DNA of 7,563 nt from assembly GCA_051002015.1 (NCBI GenBank), contig JBPCMS010000077.1, forward strand, positions 1 to 7,563, in the 5' to 3' direction. A model generated the notes under the pieces. That model was not told the origin of the DNA. It saw nothing but the letters and a program-made list of their open reading frames with translations, and did no database searches. Source of the stretch: JACDBE01 sp051002015 (GTDB taxonomy: Bacteria; Actinomycetota; Acidimicrobiia; Spongiisociales; UBA5794). Made by a program: the position numbers and the translations under genes. Positions 6,924-7,563 of the stretch are shown one piece after another (position 1 is the stretch's first letter; the number at the start of each line of letters is the position of its first letter).

Positions 6924-7563
6924 TCAGCTCCAGGGCAGTCCGAATTGGCGGAAGGCGATGACAAAGGTCGATAGGACGAGCCAGCCGAGGGCACCGGGGA
7001 TCAGCCGCTTCCATCCCAGGGTCATCAGCTGGTCGTATCTCAGTCGGGGAAGAGTGGCACGGATCCAGAAGAACAGGAACACGATCGCGTACGTCTTGAG
7101 CAGGAAGTAGATGGTGGGCAGGATCGCCGAAACGAAGCCGGGGACAACGCCTTCGAAGGTCGGGCCGTTCCAGCCGCCGAGGAACAGGGTGGCGGCAATG
7201 GCCGACATGGAGAAGATGGTGACGTATTCGGCGAGGAAGAACATCGCGAACCGCATCCCCGAATACTCCGTGTGGAACCCGCCCACGATCTCCTGTTCGG
7301 CCTCGACAAGGTCGAAGGGAGCGCGGTTGGTCTCGGCGACGATGGCAATGAAGAAGATCACGAAGGCAACGATCTGGGGAAAGATGTTCCATCTCGGGAC
7401 GAACTGGAGAATCGGCTCCAGCACCGGTATCACATCACCCCAGGTGCCCGCCTGGCGGTTGACGATCTCGGACAGCGAGAGGGTCCCGCCATCGCCCTGG
7501 GTGGCGGTGAACATGACGACCGCCACCATCGACAGCCCCAGGGCTGCTTCATAGGAGATGGCC
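6924..7563 (-). CDS. nuoH: NADH-quinone oxidoreductase subunit H (C-terminal part, 5' end beyond right edge)
   Basis: NuoH is the membrane subunit that forms the quinone tunnel with NuoB and NuoD and joins the peripheral arm to the membrane arm. The last 212 residues are visible. The frame is open to the window edge (first whole codon at 7562), and the residues before the first internal Met read AISYEAALGLS, a conserved NuoH helix motif. The gene is therefore truncated by the window and does not start at 7529. The family signature PFDLVEAEQEIVGG is at fragment residues 82-95, preceded by ETNRA and followed by the conserved HTEYSGMRF. The C-terminal basic segment RATLPRLRYDQL, ahead of the last helix, is also typical. 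Five or so membrane helices are visible. Codons end in A or T more often (32 of 212 by my count) than in the genes downstream. Confidence 0.97.
   Translation of the reverse strand, partial: AISYEAALGLSMVAVVMFTATQGDGGTLSLSEIVNRQAGTWGDVIPVLEPILQFVPRWNIFPQIVAFVIFFIAIVAETNRAPFDLVEAEQEIVGGFHTEYSGMRFAMFFLAEYVTIFSMSAIAATLFLGGWNGPTFEGVVPGFVSAILPTIYFLLKTYAIVFLFFWIRATLPRLRYDQLMTLGWKRLIPGALGWLVLSTFVIAFRQFGLPWS
6928..6931 (-). promoter_or_regulatory. Ribosome binding site of nuoI
   Basis: GGAG on the minus strand, inside the last codons of nuoH, lies six bases before ATG 6921. It favours this start over the in-frame ATG at 6912, whose upstream GGA is only three bases away. Confidence 0.55.

Noticed and set aside
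6922..7392. Upstream extension of the nuoI frame to 7392 giving a 374-residue protein
   Set aside because: The added part overlaps conserved nuoH coding sequence in another frame and is an Arg/His/Pro-rich shadow. A ribosome binding site and NuoI homology support ATG 6921.
6924..7529. nuoH treated as a complete 201-residue gene starting at the Met at 7529
   Set aside because: The frame is open to the window edge and the upstream residues match a conserved NuoH helix, so the gene is truncated by the window and 7529 is an internal Met.

Overview
The window is a dense, gap-free stretch of a bacterial respiratory operon, read entirely on the minus strand (right to left). It encodes the membrane half of the 14-subunit proton-pumping NADH:quinone oxidoreductase (complex I, NDH-1) in the usual order nuoH-I-J-K-L-M-N. 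nuoH is cut by the right edge. After nuoN, and overlapping it by 17 bases, comes the 5' part of an unrelated gene for an exported repeat protein that runs off the left edge. I see no RNA gene, mobile element, CRISPR array or terminator, and there is no intergenic space longer than 2 bases. The operon promoter and nuoA-G would lie beyond position 7563.

The organism looks like a high-GC actinobacterium. GC is about 70% over most of the window, codons overwhelmingly end in G or C, and the proteins (NuoI ferredoxin domain and long tail, NuoL C-terminus, NuoM tail) resemble actinobacterial complex I. An uncultured Acidimicrobiia-like lineage is my best guess from memory of NuoI sequences. This is an inference, not something the sequence proves.

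Layout on the minus strand: nuoH (7563 to 6924, partial), a 2-base gap, nuoI (6921-6268), nuoJ (6271-5738, GTG start, 4-base GTGA overlap), nuoK (5741-5436, 4-base ATGA overlap), nuoL (5436-3556), nuoM (3556-2012), nuoN (2012-513), then the repeat protein (529 to 1, partial). The K/L, L/M and M/N junctions each use a one-base TGATG overlap, embedded in the same octamer GGCTGATG. Such overlaps suggest translational coupling, so that subunits of one complex are made together.

How the genes work together: NuoI carries two [4Fe-4S] clusters that pass electrons towards quinone at the NuoH interface. NuoH, J and K relay the resulting conformational and electrostatic change into the arm. NuoL, M and N are three antiporter-like pump modules. 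Every key charged residue I checked in K, L, M and N is present, so the arm looks functional.

The complex I genes themselves are ordinary. The points worth a second look are the co-oriented exported protein with a near-perfect 17-residue beta-helix-type repeat, a sharp change in codon usage inside nuoI near position 6650, and the repeated junction octamer.
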